This document shows, piece by piece, positions 19,991 to 28,147 of a DNA stretch of 47,669 bases (position 1 is the first letter of the stretch; each line of letters starts with the position of its first letter). The stretch covers positions 1 to 47,669 of IMG/VR virus record IMGVR_UViG_3300045141_000134. One strand, given 5' to 3'. Below the pieces are notes generated by a model that worked only from the letters and a program-made list of their open reading frames with translations, was not told where the DNA came from and did no database searches. The position numbers were made by a program, and so were the translations under genes. This DNA comes from a virus.

Positions 19991-20854
19991 TTAGGCGATG
20001 GGATCGTCCGCGTACAGCTTGAGGATCGCCCGGTGCAACTCCGTCATCGAGATGTTGTTGTAGAACCGCTGGAACACCCCCTCCGGTTGCCAGCCCATGA
20101 TCGCGTCCCGGATGGTCGAGTCCACTCCGTTCACCCGCAGGCTCGTGGCCGCTGTGCGCCGATAGTCGTGTGCCGTGTAGACGGGGTCGAATCGACGCAC
20201 CGTGTCCTGGATCGTCTGCACCGCGACACCCGAGTCCCCCCGCGATGTGACGACGAACCGACCGGGTTCCTGCTCCTCCTCGGCCAGGACCTCCGCGAGC
20301 GCGGGGTGGACCGGAACGAGCCTGAGCTTGCGTCCCTTCCCGTACAAGCGGATCATCTTGTCGGGGATCCGTAGCACGTTCGCGTCCTCCGACCCGTCGT
20401 CGTAGATCAGCGTGCGGATCTCGTTGCGGCGCATCCCTGTGTAGATCAGCAGGTGGAAGAAGATCCAGTCCCGCGGCGATTGGATCGTGGCTTTGATCTC
20501 CCGCAGCCGCTGGTTCGGGATGACCCGGATCTCCTTCTGTCTCGCCTTCGGCTCGTTCAGGTCGAGCGTCGGGTTGTGTCGCATCGAGCCGGCGATCATC
20601 GCGTGGTTGTACGCCGCGCGGATCGTGCGGAAGTGCGTGGCCGCCGAGCTCGTCTCCATGTCAATCGTGAGCTGGTCGAAGTACTCCTCGAGCACAGGCA
20701 TCGAGGCGGTCTCTGCTGTGAGGCCCTGTGCGAACAGCCATCGGTCGAGTCGGCTGGTGATCGTGTTGAAGTTCGCGACCGTGTGCGGCGACCTCTGGCC
20801 GCCGCGGACCTTGCGCTGAAGCCTCTCGCTGTACTGCTCGAAGATGAGTGACAT
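19991..20854 (-). CDS. int: tyrosine recombinase / integrase
   Basis: The 287-residue product has an N-terminal SAM-like core-binding domain and a C-terminal catalytic domain. Catalytic residues are visible: Arg in IYTGMRRNEIRTLI, the beta-hairpin Lys in RLYGKGRKLRLVPV, His-x-x-Arg in VYTAHDYRRTAATS, and the Tyr nucleophile in VFQRFYNNISM. It would integrate the phage at a bacterial attachment site, probably the tRNA-Thr carried next to it. ATG at 20854 lies after GGAGG. Expression is likely from the promoter at 20882-20910. Confidence 0.9.
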   Translation of the reverse strand: MSLIFEQYSERLQRKVRGGQRSPHTVANFNTITSRLDRWLFAQGLTAETASMPVLEEYFDQLTIDMETSSAATHFRTIRAAYNHAMIAGSMRHNPTLDLNEPKARQKEIRVIPNQRLREIKATIQSPRDWIFFHLLIYTGMRRNEIRTLIYDDGSEDANVLRIPDKMIRLYGKGRKLRLVPVHPALAEVLAEEEQEPGRFVVTSRGDSGVAVQTIQDTVRRFDPVYTAHDYRRTAATSLRVNGVDSTIRDAIMGWQPEGVFQRFYNNISMTELHRAILKLYADDPIA

Positions 20855-20873
20855 CGTGCCTCCTGTCTGGATT

Positions 20874-20910
20874 CTGTACAGATACTAGCACAGACACGCA
20901 ACAGAGGCAA
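20874..20910 (-). promoter_or_regulatory. integrase promoter with CTGTACAG operator candidate
   Basis: On the minus strand, TTGCCT (20910-20905) and TAGTAT (20887-20882) are separated by 17 bases, a good vegetative promoter. The palindrome CTGTACAG (20874-20881) covers the predicted start of transcription, where a repressor would block it. The ribosome site AGGAGG follows before ATG 20854. A further 7-bp dyad TCGTGCT/AGCACGA lies upstream at 20934-20950. Confidence 0.6.
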
Positions 20911-20994
20911 CTACAGCTCCCATTTCACTTGTTTCGTGCTAGAAGCACGAGTCACCTGGCGGGATTGAACTGCCTCAGTAAGATCCTACATCAC

Positions 20995-21068
20995 GCCGAA
21001 GTAGCTCAGTTGGCTAGAGCGCCGCTCTTGTAAAGCGGGGGTCGAGGGTTCGAGTCCCTCCTTCGGCT
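20995..21068 (+). tRNA. tRNA-Thr (anticodon TGT)
   Basis: A canonical cloverleaf is visible: acceptor GCCGAAG/CTTCGGC, D-arm GCTC-AGTTGGCTA-GAGC, anticodon arm CCGCT-CTTGTAA-AGCGG with anticodon TGT, and T-arm GAGGG-TTCGAGT-CCCTC, with discriminator T. CCA is not encoded. The gene lies between integrase and repressor, so it may be the attachment core that restores the host tRNA after integration, or a translation supplement. Confidence 0.95.
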
Positions 21069-21298
21069 TACCACTCCAAGTAGGTCTCCGTGGGGCTTAT
21101 GACGATGGTGACCTGGAGAACCGAGGCGAGAGCCTCAAGGCAGTGGAACGTGGGGTAGCTCACGCTTCGCTCCCACTTCGATAACGCAGACCTGGAGAAG
21201 CCGCCCAAGGCGGCTGCATCACGCAAGGTCAATCCCCGACGCTCCCGTGCAAGCCTCAGATCGTCACCCAGCGTTGGAGTTCGCCGCCTACGTTCCAA
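21068..21298 (-). CDS. Cro/CI-type HTH repressor
   Basis: The 76-residue product is a single XRE-type helix-turn-helix domain: DDLRLARERRGLTLRDAAAL, then GGFSRSALSKWERSVSYPTF. It has no C-terminal dimerisation or cleavage domain, so it may be a Cro-like or short immunity repressor. TTG at 21298 is the best start in frame; no ribosome site is visible, so a leaderless or coupled start is possible. Its stop touches the last base of the tRNA. Confidence 0.8.
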   Translation of the reverse strand: MERRRRTPTLGDDLRLARERRGLTLRDAAALGGFSRSALSKWERSVSYPTFHCLEALASVLQVTIVISPTETYLEW

Positions 21299-21431
21299 CG
21301 TGGCATGAAGCTACTGTTCTGCGTCCACAAAAGTACCCCTTCTGCGCCATGTACTAAAAGTCAGCACGAGGAGATACTTCCGTTCTGATACGCACCTGAA
21401 CGCCGTCTAGAGGGGACAGTGATCAAAGATA
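21299..21431. promoter_or_regulatory. divergent control region of the lysogeny module
   Basis: This stretch separates the minus-strand repressor from a small plus-strand frame at 21432. It is relatively AT-rich (TACTAAAAGTCAGCACGAGG). I could not assign a convincing -35/-10 pair or a strong dyad. Promoters for both directions are expected here from gene order. Confidence 0.3.
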
Positions 21432-21554
21432 GTGCAGGCATACCTAGCAGCACTGTTGGCGTTGCTCGACGACATGGAGTCGCTCGCAACCCACGCCCGG
21501 GCGCTTCTCGAGGGGCTCGAGATGCGTCTTGTTGACTTAGACGAAATCGTCTAG
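21432..21554 (+). CDS. 40-residue leucine-rich peptide beside the repressor
   Basis: The frame starts at GTG and reads MQAYLAALLALLDDMESLAT, then HARALLEGLEMRLVDLDEIV, an amphipathic leucine-rich helix with an acidic face. It is divergent from the repressor and ends just before the terminator at 21569. An alternative GTG at 21419 behind AGAGGGGA gives a shorter, less protein-like frame. It could be a small partner or antagonist of the repressor; this is inference. Confidence 0.4.
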   Translation: MQAYLAALLALLDDMESLATHARALLEGLEMRLVDLDEIV

Positions 21555-21568
21555 GAACGACAAAATAA

Positions 21569-21606
21569 GCCCCCGGCTTGTCCCTGAGTGGGAACAAGCC
21601 GGGGGC
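21569..21606 (-). terminator. bidirectional terminator ending the late operon
   Basis: GCCCCCGGCTTGT and ACAAGCCGGGGGC form a 13-bp stem with a short inner CCC/GGG stem. On the minus strand it is followed by TTATTTTG, so it ends the late transcript after the endolysin gene. On the plus strand it follows the 40-residue frame. Confidence 0.9.
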
Positions 21607-21618
21607 CTATTCGTATTT

Positions 21619-22128
21619 CTAGCCGGGGATGCGCACAAAGCGCACGGACGAGGGGCGCACGATTCGTGTACGGATGTAGACCCCGCCGCCGTCGCTCTGC
21701 GAGCCTGCGACACCGGAGGACGTGTTGCCCTCGACGGTCTTGAGCACGTACGAGCCGAAGAGCTTGCCCTTCGTCGCAGGCAGATGGATCACCTGGACGA
21801 CGATGCCGATGTGGTCGTCAGCCTGACCGTCCCCGTCGAAGTCGTAGAGGACGAGGTCACCGCGCCGGGGGCGTTGGACGACCCAACTGAGCTTCTGCGC
21901 CGCGGCGAACGTGGCGGCCACCGAGGCGGACTCGATGGGGAGACGACGCCCTGCGGCGGCGTGCTCCTCGTAGGACTGGAAAGCATCGCACCAGGCATAG
22001 CCCTCGGGCAGGCCACACTCGGCCAGGAACTTCTTGACCCACGGCCCCTGGTTGTTGCCGCCGACCTCGCGGATGTTGAGCTTGGCCGCCGCGAGTTCCG
22101 CGCGGACGAGCCTCTCGCGAAGCCGCAC
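21619..22128 (-). CDS. endolysin, CHAP/NlpC-like amidase domain
   Basis: The 169-residue product has a papain-like peptidoglycan hydrolase layout: GYAWCDAFQSYEEHAAAGRR with the nucleophile Cys, and a later GDLVLYDFDGDGQADDHIGI with the catalytic His. The N-terminal helix leads into NIREVGGNNQGPWVKKFL, typical of phage and phage-like CHAP enzymes. It would cut the cell wall at lysis together with the holin candidates just upstream. The GTG start follows the previous TAG. Confidence 0.8.
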   Translation of the reverse strand: MRLRERLVRAELAAAKLNIREVGGNNQGPWVKKFLAECGLPEGYAWCDAFQSYEEHAAAGRRLPIESASVAATFAAAQKLSWVVQRPRRGDLVLYDFDGDGQADDHIGIVVQVIHLPATKGKLFGSYVLKTVEGNTSSGVAGSQSDGGGVYIRTRIVRPSSVRFVRIPG

Positions 22129-22404
22129 CTAGACGCCCAGCGCCTTCAGGCCCTGCTCGAGGAGCTTGGCCGTCTCGACAGTGCCGCCGGCATAGACCAC
22201 GGCGCGCACGATCAGGACGGGGGCGAGGACCTTGAGCTCGGTGTCCACGCGCTTGTCGTGGAGCACGCGCAGGAGCTGACGGCCGACCCGCGAGGCGAGT
22301 GACGGCTTCGCGTGCTCGAGCGGACAGGGCGGACAATCGTTGAGATTCGTTTGGGCTGCGACGGCAGCCGCGATTCCCCGATCCTCGGGAAGTACTTCAG
22401 ACAT
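22129..22404 (-). CDS. lysis cassette small protein, possible holin-like
   Basis: The 91-residue product starts at ATG behind AGGAGGG. It has a moderately hydrophobic C-terminal stretch (LKVLAPVLIVRAVVYAGGTV) and a charged N-terminal half. One weak span is less than expected for a holin. The position directly before the endolysin supports a lysis role; otherwise unknown. Confidence 0.55.
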   Translation of the reverse strand: MSEVLPEDRGIAAAVAAQTNLNDCPPCPLEHAKPSLASRVGRQLLRVLHDKRVDTELKVLAPVLIVRAVVYAGGTVETAKLLEQGLKALGV

Positions 22405-22419
22405 AGAGGCCCTCCTGGG

Positions 22420-22839
22420 CTAGATGACGTGAGTGTCGAGCAAGATCGCGAAGACACTCAGAGCAAGAACGACGAGGCCAGCGACACCGCCGACGACCGT
22501 CCAGATGTTCGCCCGGACGGACCATGTCCGCACCGGGACCTCGAGAGCTGCGGCGCGCTCAACGCGCTCGCTTTCGGCCTTGACTCGGAGACGTTCAGTC
22601 TCCGCGGCGAGAGTGTCGGCTGCGACCCTGACACGCTCCTGTGCAAGGCGCGCTTCGGCGCGCATCTCTTGGATGTCCGAGGCGAGTCCTGCAACGGCCC
22701 CCTTGAGATCCTCAGAGGCTGAGGCCCAACGGTCGATACTGCCATTGAGCTTCACCAGATGAGCGGTGTGATTCTCCTGGGTCGCTTCGATGCGTCCCTC
22801 CCAACGTGCTCGCTCGAGGATCTGCTCTTCCACACTCAT
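22420..22839 (-). CDS. coiled-coil protein with C-terminal membrane anchor (holin candidate)
   Basis: The 139-residue product is a long charged coiled coil (residues 1-110, for example ERVRVAADTLAAETERLRVK) ending in one strong span, ANIWTVVGGVAGLVVLALSV. This layout fits phage holin-like or spanin-like lysis proteins. ATG overlaps the previous stop (TAATG). Confidence 0.65.
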   Translation of the reverse strand: MSVEEQILERARWEGRIEATQENHTAHLVKLNGSIDRWASASEDLKGAVAGLASDIQEMRAEARLAQERVRVAADTLAAETERLRVKAESERVERAAALEVPVRTWSVRANIWTVVGGVAGLVVLALSVFAILLDTHVI

Positions 22840-23204
22840 TAGTAGGCCGTTGCCGCACTGCCAGCGGCGCGCAAGGTGCGAAGGTGCTGCATCGTGGCGG
22901 CGACAGCCTTGGCACGGCCCATCGTGTGCAGCATCTGCGCGGGGTTCATTCGCGCGAGCTGGTGGTGCAGTTCCTCGTCGGGATCCTGAGCGCCCTGCTC
23001 GGGCTGTCCGGGCTGGAGCGCGCTCCGCATCTGCTGGAGCTGCTGCACCTGACCGAGCAGGCCCGCGATGTCGAGGCCCTGCGGCTGGGGCGCGCCCTGC
23101 TGCTGAGGCTGCCCCAACTGTGCGGGCTGGGGCGGTCCGATCTGCTGCTGTCCGGTCATCTGCTGAGCCAGGGCCATCGCGTTCTGACTGGGCTGTGTGT
23201 TCAT
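22839..23204 (-). CDS. Gln/Pro-rich protein
   Basis: The 121-residue product starts at ATG behind AAAGGAGGG. Its first 70 residues are Gln-, Pro- and Gly-rich and probably disordered. A helical end (HHQLARMNPAQMLHTMGRAK) follows. It lies between the virion lysin and the lysis cassette. No family is recognised. Confidence 0.6.
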   Translation of the reverse strand: MNTQPSQNAMALAQQMTGQQQIGPPQPAQLGQPQQQGAPQPQGLDIAGLLGQVQQLQQMRSALQPGQPEQGAQDPDEELHHQLARMNPAQMLHTMGRAKAVAATMQHLRTLRAAGSAATAY

Positions 23205-23213
23205 GGCCCTCCT

Positions 23214-24227
23214 TTAGGCAGCCGGTGCGCCGCCGCTGTAGCGGCGAGCACCGACATAGCCGGGGTAAGTGGAAAGGTTGGAGATGCGAACGGCCGCACC
23301 CGTGTGCGGGTCCTCGATGAAGCGGCCCCCGCCGATGTACAGGCCGACGTGGCCGGGCAGGTTGCCCTTCGGGTCTGACCCCTTGAAGAACACAGCGTCA
23401 CCGGGCTTGAGATTCGCGGGGGCGACAGGCTGACCGACCTGCCACTGCTGGTAGGTCGTACGTGGCACCGAGATGCCGTTCTTCGCCATGACCGCCTGCA
23501 CGAGGCCCGAGCAGTCCGTGTGTGCGCCGAGCAGAGCTTTGCCGCCGTACTGGTACGGGGTGCCGAGCTGAGACTCCGCGGTCTTCACGATGCCGCCGAC
23601 GTTCGCCCCAGTGGGAGCGCCCGTGAGACCCCCATTCGCTCCCTGTGCCCCGTAGGTGGCCTGGGCGGCCCCAGCCTGCTGTCGCTGCATCGCGAGCTGG
23701 AGGAGACCGTTCATATCTGGACCTGCGCCGGCAGCAGTCTGTGAGGACTGCGCCAAGAGCGCGAGCGCCGCGGGATTCGCCTCGCGGAGAGGAGGAAGCC
23801 CTGCCTGACCCTGGCCCGCCTTGCCGCCCGGACCTTTCGGCGTGCCCCAGGCCGCGGTGACCGGGGATGCCCCGAGCACGCGCAGGACGCCCGAGCCCGT
23901 GCCCCAAGTCTTGAGGTCGGGCTGCGAGGCCAACTGTGCTGCCGTCGCCTTCCCGGAGCGGAGCATGGAGAGGAGGTTGTTGTAGTGCCCGTTCGCGAGC
24001 GTCTGCGCCGTGGCCTGGATGCCCTGTTGCGGCGAGACGAAGTTGCGGACGCCGACGCTGTTGTACGCGCTCGCACCGGGCGCGGGCTGGGTCGTGTTGA
24101 GCGGGTTGTACGCAGCCGAGCCCCCCTCAGCCTGTTGCCAGGCTGAGAGGAACTTCAGGTTCTCGGCCGTGGTAGGGATGCCGAGCGTTCTCGTCAACGC
24201 GACTTGCCAGCCGTTGATCGCAGCCAT
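23214..24227 (-). CDS. virion-associated peptidoglycan hydrolase with NlpC/P60 domain
   Basis: The 337-residue product starts at ATG behind GGGAGG. The C-terminal third is NlpC/P60: GTPYQYGGKALLGAHTDCSG with the catalytic Cys, and LPGHVGLYIGGGRFIEDPHT with the His. The N-terminal part has a lysozyme-like or glucosaminidase-like segment (TAENLKFLSAWQQAEGGSAA, NPLNTTQ), and a Gly/Ala linker joins them. Placed among internal virion genes, it probably opens the wall during DNA entry rather than at lysis. Confidence 0.8.
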   Translation of the reverse strand: MAAINGWQVALTRTLGIPTTAENLKFLSAWQQAEGGSAAYNPLNTTQPAPGASAYNSVGVRNFVSPQQGIQATAQTLANGHYNNLLSMLRSGKATAAQLASQPDLKTWGTGSGVLRVLGASPVTAAWGTPKGPGGKAGQGQAGLPPLREANPAALALLAQSSQTAAGAGPDMNGLLQLAMQRQQAGAAQATYGAQGANGGLTGAPTGANVGGIVKTAESQLGTPYQYGGKALLGAHTDCSGLVQAVMAKNGISVPRTTYQQWQVGQPVAPANLKPGDAVFFKGSDPKGNLPGHVGLYIGGGRFIEDPHTGAAVRISNLSTYPGYVGARRYSGGAPAA

Positions 24228-24240
24228 GTGGCCTCCCTTC

Positions 24241-26670
24241 CTAGTAGTAGCCCTTCAGTGCCTTCTTCTTCTTGGGCTTCGGGTTCATCTGCGTCTGCTC
24301 TGTCTGCGCGAGCCGCTTCGCGGCCGACACGCTGACGAGCTTGCGCGGCGCGCCCAGAAGCTGCGACACGATCTCGGAGGGCTTCCCGGCGTACAGGTGC
24401 TGCTGCGTCTTGCCTTTGCTCGAGTACGTTGCGCCCTCACCGTGGCCGAGCAATTCGCCAACGAGTCTCGCGTACGGGAGACCCTCGGCGGTGTTCGCGA
24501 GGATCGACGGGATAACGCCGCCATGCGTGGCGACAGGTTCGGTCGATCCGAGCTTCGTGCCGCTGAGCTGCTCGACGAGTCCCGTGAGCAACGGGTTGAG
24601 CTGGTTGCCGAGCGTCGAGCCAGCGCCGAGCTTCCCTTTGCCGACGAGCGCGCCCACCGCGTCAGCGATGTCAGGCATCGAGGCGTACGGGTTGAGGCCT
24701 TGCGTGCCGATGGCGGGAACACGGCCGTCCTTGCCTGCACCGCCGAGCGGCAGCAGTCCCTGGAGGAACGAGGGGAGTTCCCCGAGTCGCTTCTCGGTGT
24801 CTGCAACACCCTGATTCGAGACCTGCTGCATCGCAGCGATCCGACCGGGGTGCTCGCCCACAAGGGCCGCCGTGTGCGTAGCGATGTGGCGAGACCACGT
24901 ATAGAACGGGACGACGGAGCGAATGGCCTGCTCTGTCGGCGTGAGGCCCGTGTAGTCGCCCGCGATGCTGCGGATGTGTGAGGCCGCGCGACCCTGGAGA
25001 CCTGGCGTGGTCTCGAGCGCCTTCGCCACGGCGGGATCGAAGCCCATGCCGCTGCGTCGGAGCGCCTTGACCTCGGGCGCAGTACGCATGAAGGCGTTGA
25101 GCGCCGTGCGCCGCACGGGCTGATCCGCCAGTGTGTGTACGAAGGGGATGAACCCCTGCGAAGCAACGCGCCCGGCCTTCGTACTCTGCATCGCCTTCTC
25201 GATCTTCCCCATGTCCTCGGGGGCGGTTGTCATCGAGTGTGCGAAGCCTGCGTTGAGTTCGTCGAGGAAGTGTGTGTCGGTCCAGTGCCCGCCGAGCCCC
25301 GCAACGCCGAGCATCTGCTTGGCGGCGCGCTGACCCTTGAGCTGCTTCACCGTGTCCACGATGCCGGGGAGAAGACCGTGCCCCGACTGTCGCATGGCGA
25401 GCATCGTCCAGTTGCCGACGGAGTTGTCCACGATGGTGCGCGGCGAGTAATGAATCAACGCCTTCTTCCAGATGGCGCTCGGAGCGCGCCAGAGCTGCTT
25501 GAGGAAGCGCACCGAGTTAGCCCCTTCAACGCCGAGCTTGTAGGCCGCCTTGGTTGGAACCATGAGCGGCACGCCGTCCTTTGTTGCGGCGTGCATTACG
25601 TTCTGCGTCGTGAAGTTGCGACCGAAGTTGTCCATCTGCTGCTCGAACGTGGTACCCGGCTTGTACTTCAAGTGCTGCTCGACAGAGTGCGTGGCCGCCA
25701 CGTAGGCGTACTTGTCGGGGAGCTTGATCGTGCGCGAGTCGAAGTTCGGACCTCCCGGATGCGGGATGCCGTGCCGCACGAGGTTCTCGTGGTTGTACTT
25801 CAGCAGCATCGGCTGCACGATCTTCGCCGTGTCGATCTCGGACAGAGACTTGCCCGCGTGCATCGCGGCAGCGATCTGCATGTGCGCAGCGTTCGCCCAC
25901 TCTGGCGCGTTCGCAGCCTGCTCGGCGGTCATCTTGTTGAGCGCCTGTGCGATGTCGGCGTGACCCACGCCCGCCTTCATCAAACGGCCCTGGATCTCAC
26001 TGTTGGCAGCGCCGCGGCTCGAGAGGAACTTCGAGTAGGCGCGCTCGTACGAGGCGGTCGGCCCAACGATGTGATCGGTGAACCACTGGGGCAGATACGG
26101 GTTCAGGTGCTTCCCGAGCGTGTGCGTAGCGATCTGCCGCAGCCGCACTGCCGGGGTGGTCGAGAGCTGCTTCTGCATGACGGGACGCGCAGCCGACTCC
26201 TCCGTGGCGAGAGGATCGTGCAGCCCACGAGTGGCCGGCTTGGTCATCTCACCGAGCTTCGCGAGCGTCGAGCCCTCGTCGATGGCCCCGAGTTCACCGA
26301 GCTTCGCGCCGATACGTGCGGCGGCACTCGTGCCCCCGGTGAACACCGTGGCTACGTCGAGGAGCGGGGCGAGAGGATGGCTGTACGTGTTGTGCGCCCA
26401 CTCACCGACGTGACCGTGAAAGAGCGGCGACCAATCCTGCCATGTCGCCTTCGCCCCGGTCTCGAGAGACCTCTCGGGGTGCTTGGCAAGCTGAACAACG
26501 CCCTCGGGAAGTCCGACGGCAGCGCCGCGAATGTCCCCGAGCAGATTAGCGAGAAGGCCCCCCGCCGACGGGGAGTCCTTCTGGGCAGGGGTCGAACCCT
26601 TGCCATAGAAGCCTCCGGTTGAGGAGCCGTAATAACCCGTGATGGTGAGACCCCCTCGCTGGGTGTACAT
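24241..26670 (-). CDS. large internal virion protein
   Basis: This 809-residue protein occupies the place of the large ejected internal proteins of T7-like phages. It is helical and Ala-rich, with WSRHIATHTAALVGEHPG and VDNSVGNWTMLAMRQSG type segments, and no enzyme motif was seen. It ends in a basic tail (KPKKKKALKGYY). The start is uncertain: ATG at 26670 has no ribosome site. An in-frame ATC nine codons later follows GAGGGGG at good spacing and would match the ATC starts elsewhere. Confidence 0.7.
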   Translation of the reverse strand: MYTQRGGLTITGYYGSSTGGFYGKGSTPAQKDSPSAGGLLANLLGDIRGAAVGLPEGVVQLAKHPERSLETGAKATWQDWSPLFHGHVGEWAHNTYSHPLAPLLDVATVFTGGTSAAARIGAKLGELGAIDEGSTLAKLGEMTKPATRGLHDPLATEESAARPVMQKQLSTTPAVRLRQIATHTLGKHLNPYLPQWFTDHIVGPTASYERAYSKFLSSRGAANSEIQGRLMKAGVGHADIAQALNKMTAEQAANAPEWANAAHMQIAAAMHAGKSLSEIDTAKIVQPMLLKYNHENLVRHGIPHPGGPNFDSRTIKLPDKYAYVAATHSVEQHLKYKPGTTFEQQMDNFGRNFTTQNVMHAATKDGVPLMVPTKAAYKLGVEGANSVRFLKQLWRAPSAIWKKALIHYSPRTIVDNSVGNWTMLAMRQSGHGLLPGIVDTVKQLKGQRAAKQMLGVAGLGGHWTDTHFLDELNAGFAHSMTTAPEDMGKIEKAMQSTKAGRVASQGFIPFVHTLADQPVRRTALNAFMRTAPEVKALRRSGMGFDPAVAKALETTPGLQGRAASHIRSIAGDYTGLTPTEQAIRSVVPFYTWSRHIATHTAALVGEHPGRIAAMQQVSNQGVADTEKRLGELPSFLQGLLPLGGAGKDGRVPAIGTQGLNPYASMPDIADAVGALVGKGKLGAGSTLGNQLNPLLTGLVEQLSGTKLGSTEPVATHGGVIPSILANTAEGLPYARLVGELLGHGEGATYSSKGKTQQHLYAGKPSEIVSQLLGAPRKLVSVSAAKRLAQTEQTQMNPKPKKKKALKGYY

Positions 26671-26678
26671 TCGTGGAC

Positions 26679-26795
26679 ATGAAGTGGGTCGCAGCCGCCA
26701 TCGTTGTGCTGGCTATCGCGGTGGTAACTGCGGGAGTCTTGATCTCCCACAGTCACCATTCCGCGAAGAAGTGCCAGGGGTACTACGGCTGCTGA
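26679..26795 (+). CDS. small membrane/secreted peptide on the opposite strand (moron candidate)
   Basis: The 38-residue frame reads MKWVAAAIVVLAIAVVTAGV then LISHSHHSAKKCQGYYGC. It has a basic start, one strong hydrophobic segment, a His cluster and a Cys pair at the end. It points against the late operon and overlaps the 3' end of 26783-28147 by 13 bases. TACATT at 26666-26671 with TGGTGA 17 bases upstream places a likely transcription start at the ATG itself, a leaderless arrangement common in actinobacteria. A prophage-expressed exclusion or envelope protein is plausible. Confidence 0.55.
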   Translation: MKWVAAAIVVLAIAVVTAGVLISHSHHSAKKCQGYYGC

Positions 26796-28147
26796 GTCGA
26801 GAAGAACGGACTCACGACCTGTGTGGCCCATCCGGGCGTCACGCCGCCGCCGGGGAAGAACGTGCTCCCGACCTGCTGGGCAATGATGGCCGCCTTGGCC
26901 GCCGTCATACCGGGTAGCGGATTCCCGTTCGCATCGAGGACATGCTTCAGCACCGCGTTCTGCACGTTCTGAATGTCCGTGGTCGTAGCAGCGCCGAAGG
27001 AACCCTTCGGTGAGAGCGTCGTCTTCTGTGCGAGCTGAAGCGCCTTCAGTCCGCTGAGCTGGGCGGCCTCAGCCGCCTGCTGGATGGCTAGCTTGTTCGA
27101 GAAGCCCTGCTGCGCGAGCGCGTTGTTCGCGTTCGTGATGTTCATGGTGTTCGTGTCGAGCGTCTGACCGTAGAGCTGACCCCGAGCGCCCTGGGCGTCC
27201 TGGAGCGACTGCTGATGGTTCTGTTCGGCCAGCGTGTCCGCGGCAGACTGCTTCGCCTTTGCACTGGCGGACTCGAGCGCGAGGAGCGGGGCAAGGTCGG
27301 CGTTGTACTGGTCCTGGTTCGCACCGAGAGCCGTGAGCGTGCCGATGGCGTTCTCACCCGCGTTCGCAACATCCCCCGTGCCTGCGTTGGCCGAGCCTCC
27401 GAGAGAGGACTCGATGGCGGCGAGCGCGTCCTTCATCGAACTGATGCCCGCACCGGAGATCGCCGTGTCGCGGCCTGCCGCCGTCTTGCGTGCGGACGCG
27501 ACCTGTCCGTACCAGTTACCGATGTCGGCCTGGTTCTGCTTCGCCTGCACCGGATCCCGTGCGAGCTCGGTCTGGAGGTCGTGGATCTGGGGGTCGTACT
27601 GTGCGCCGGCAGTCTCGTTGGCGAGCTTCGCAGCAAGCGCCGCAGGGATCGGCTGCGTGCCGAGACCCTGCGCGATAGAGCCGAGCCCGCGAAGGTCAAC
27701 GGTTCCGGCAGGGGACGACGGCGGATCCTTCGATGCCCCCGTCGCGGGGTCGAACGTGTTGATGACCGGAGACTTCGTCTTCACCGTGCCGTTCGCGACG
27801 TTCCACTTCTGTGGGTTGCGGTCTCCAGTGATCCGGTAGCCCTTGAGCGCCGCCGAAAGCACGCTGCCCGTGTTGGCGGGGTTGAGGAAGTTCGCGAGTG
27901 CGAGCTTCGTCTTGTTGTCGAGCTGCCCCGTCGGCGCGAGGTCGTAGCCTCGCGACTTCAGGAACTTCTGGATCTGCGGGACGTTGATCTGGCCGACCTG
28001 TAGGCCGCCGTCCTTGATGGTCTTCGCGCCGGGGAGAGTCAGATCAGGGATCGGACTTCTGACCGTGCCGACACGAGGACCACTGACGAGCGGAGACTTC
28101 GGCCGCGTGTCGTGGCTCACAGGTACGCGAGGCGGGGGAGTCGTCAT
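26783..28147 (-). CDS. internal virion / structural protein
   Basis: The 454-residue product is Ala-, Gln- and Asn-rich. It has a predicted peptidoglycan-binding-like segment near residues 50-75 (IQKFLKSRGYDLAPTGQLDN) and a long coiled-coil centre. The start ATG follows the previous TAG. It is probably an ejected or tail structural protein by position; no catalytic motif is seen. Confidence 0.65.
   Translation of the reverse strand: MTTPPPRVPVSHDTRPKSPLVSGPRVGTVRSPIPDLTLPGAKTIKDGGLQVGQINVPQIQKFLKSRGYDLAPTGQLDNKTKLALANFLNPANTGSVLSAALKGYRITGDRNPQKWNVANGTVKTKSPVINTFDPATGASKDPPSSPAGTVDLRGLGSIAQGLGTQPIPAALAAKLANETAGAQYDPQIHDLQTELARDPVQAKQNQADIGNWYGQVASARKTAAGRDTAISGAGISSMKDALAAIESSLGGSANAGTGDVANAGENAIGTLTALGANQDQYNADLAPLLALESASAKAKQSAADTLAEQNHQQSLQDAQGARGQLYGQTLDTNTMNITNANNALAQQGFSNKLAIQQAAEAAQLSGLKALQLAQKTTLSPKGSFGAATTTDIQNVQNAVLKHVLDANGNPLPGMTAAKAAIIAQQVGSTFFPGGGVTPGWATQVVSPFFSTQQP

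Noticed and set aside
21361-21597. Minus-strand 78-codon frame downstream of the endolysin
   Set aside because: It runs through the strong terminator stem and has no ribosome site.
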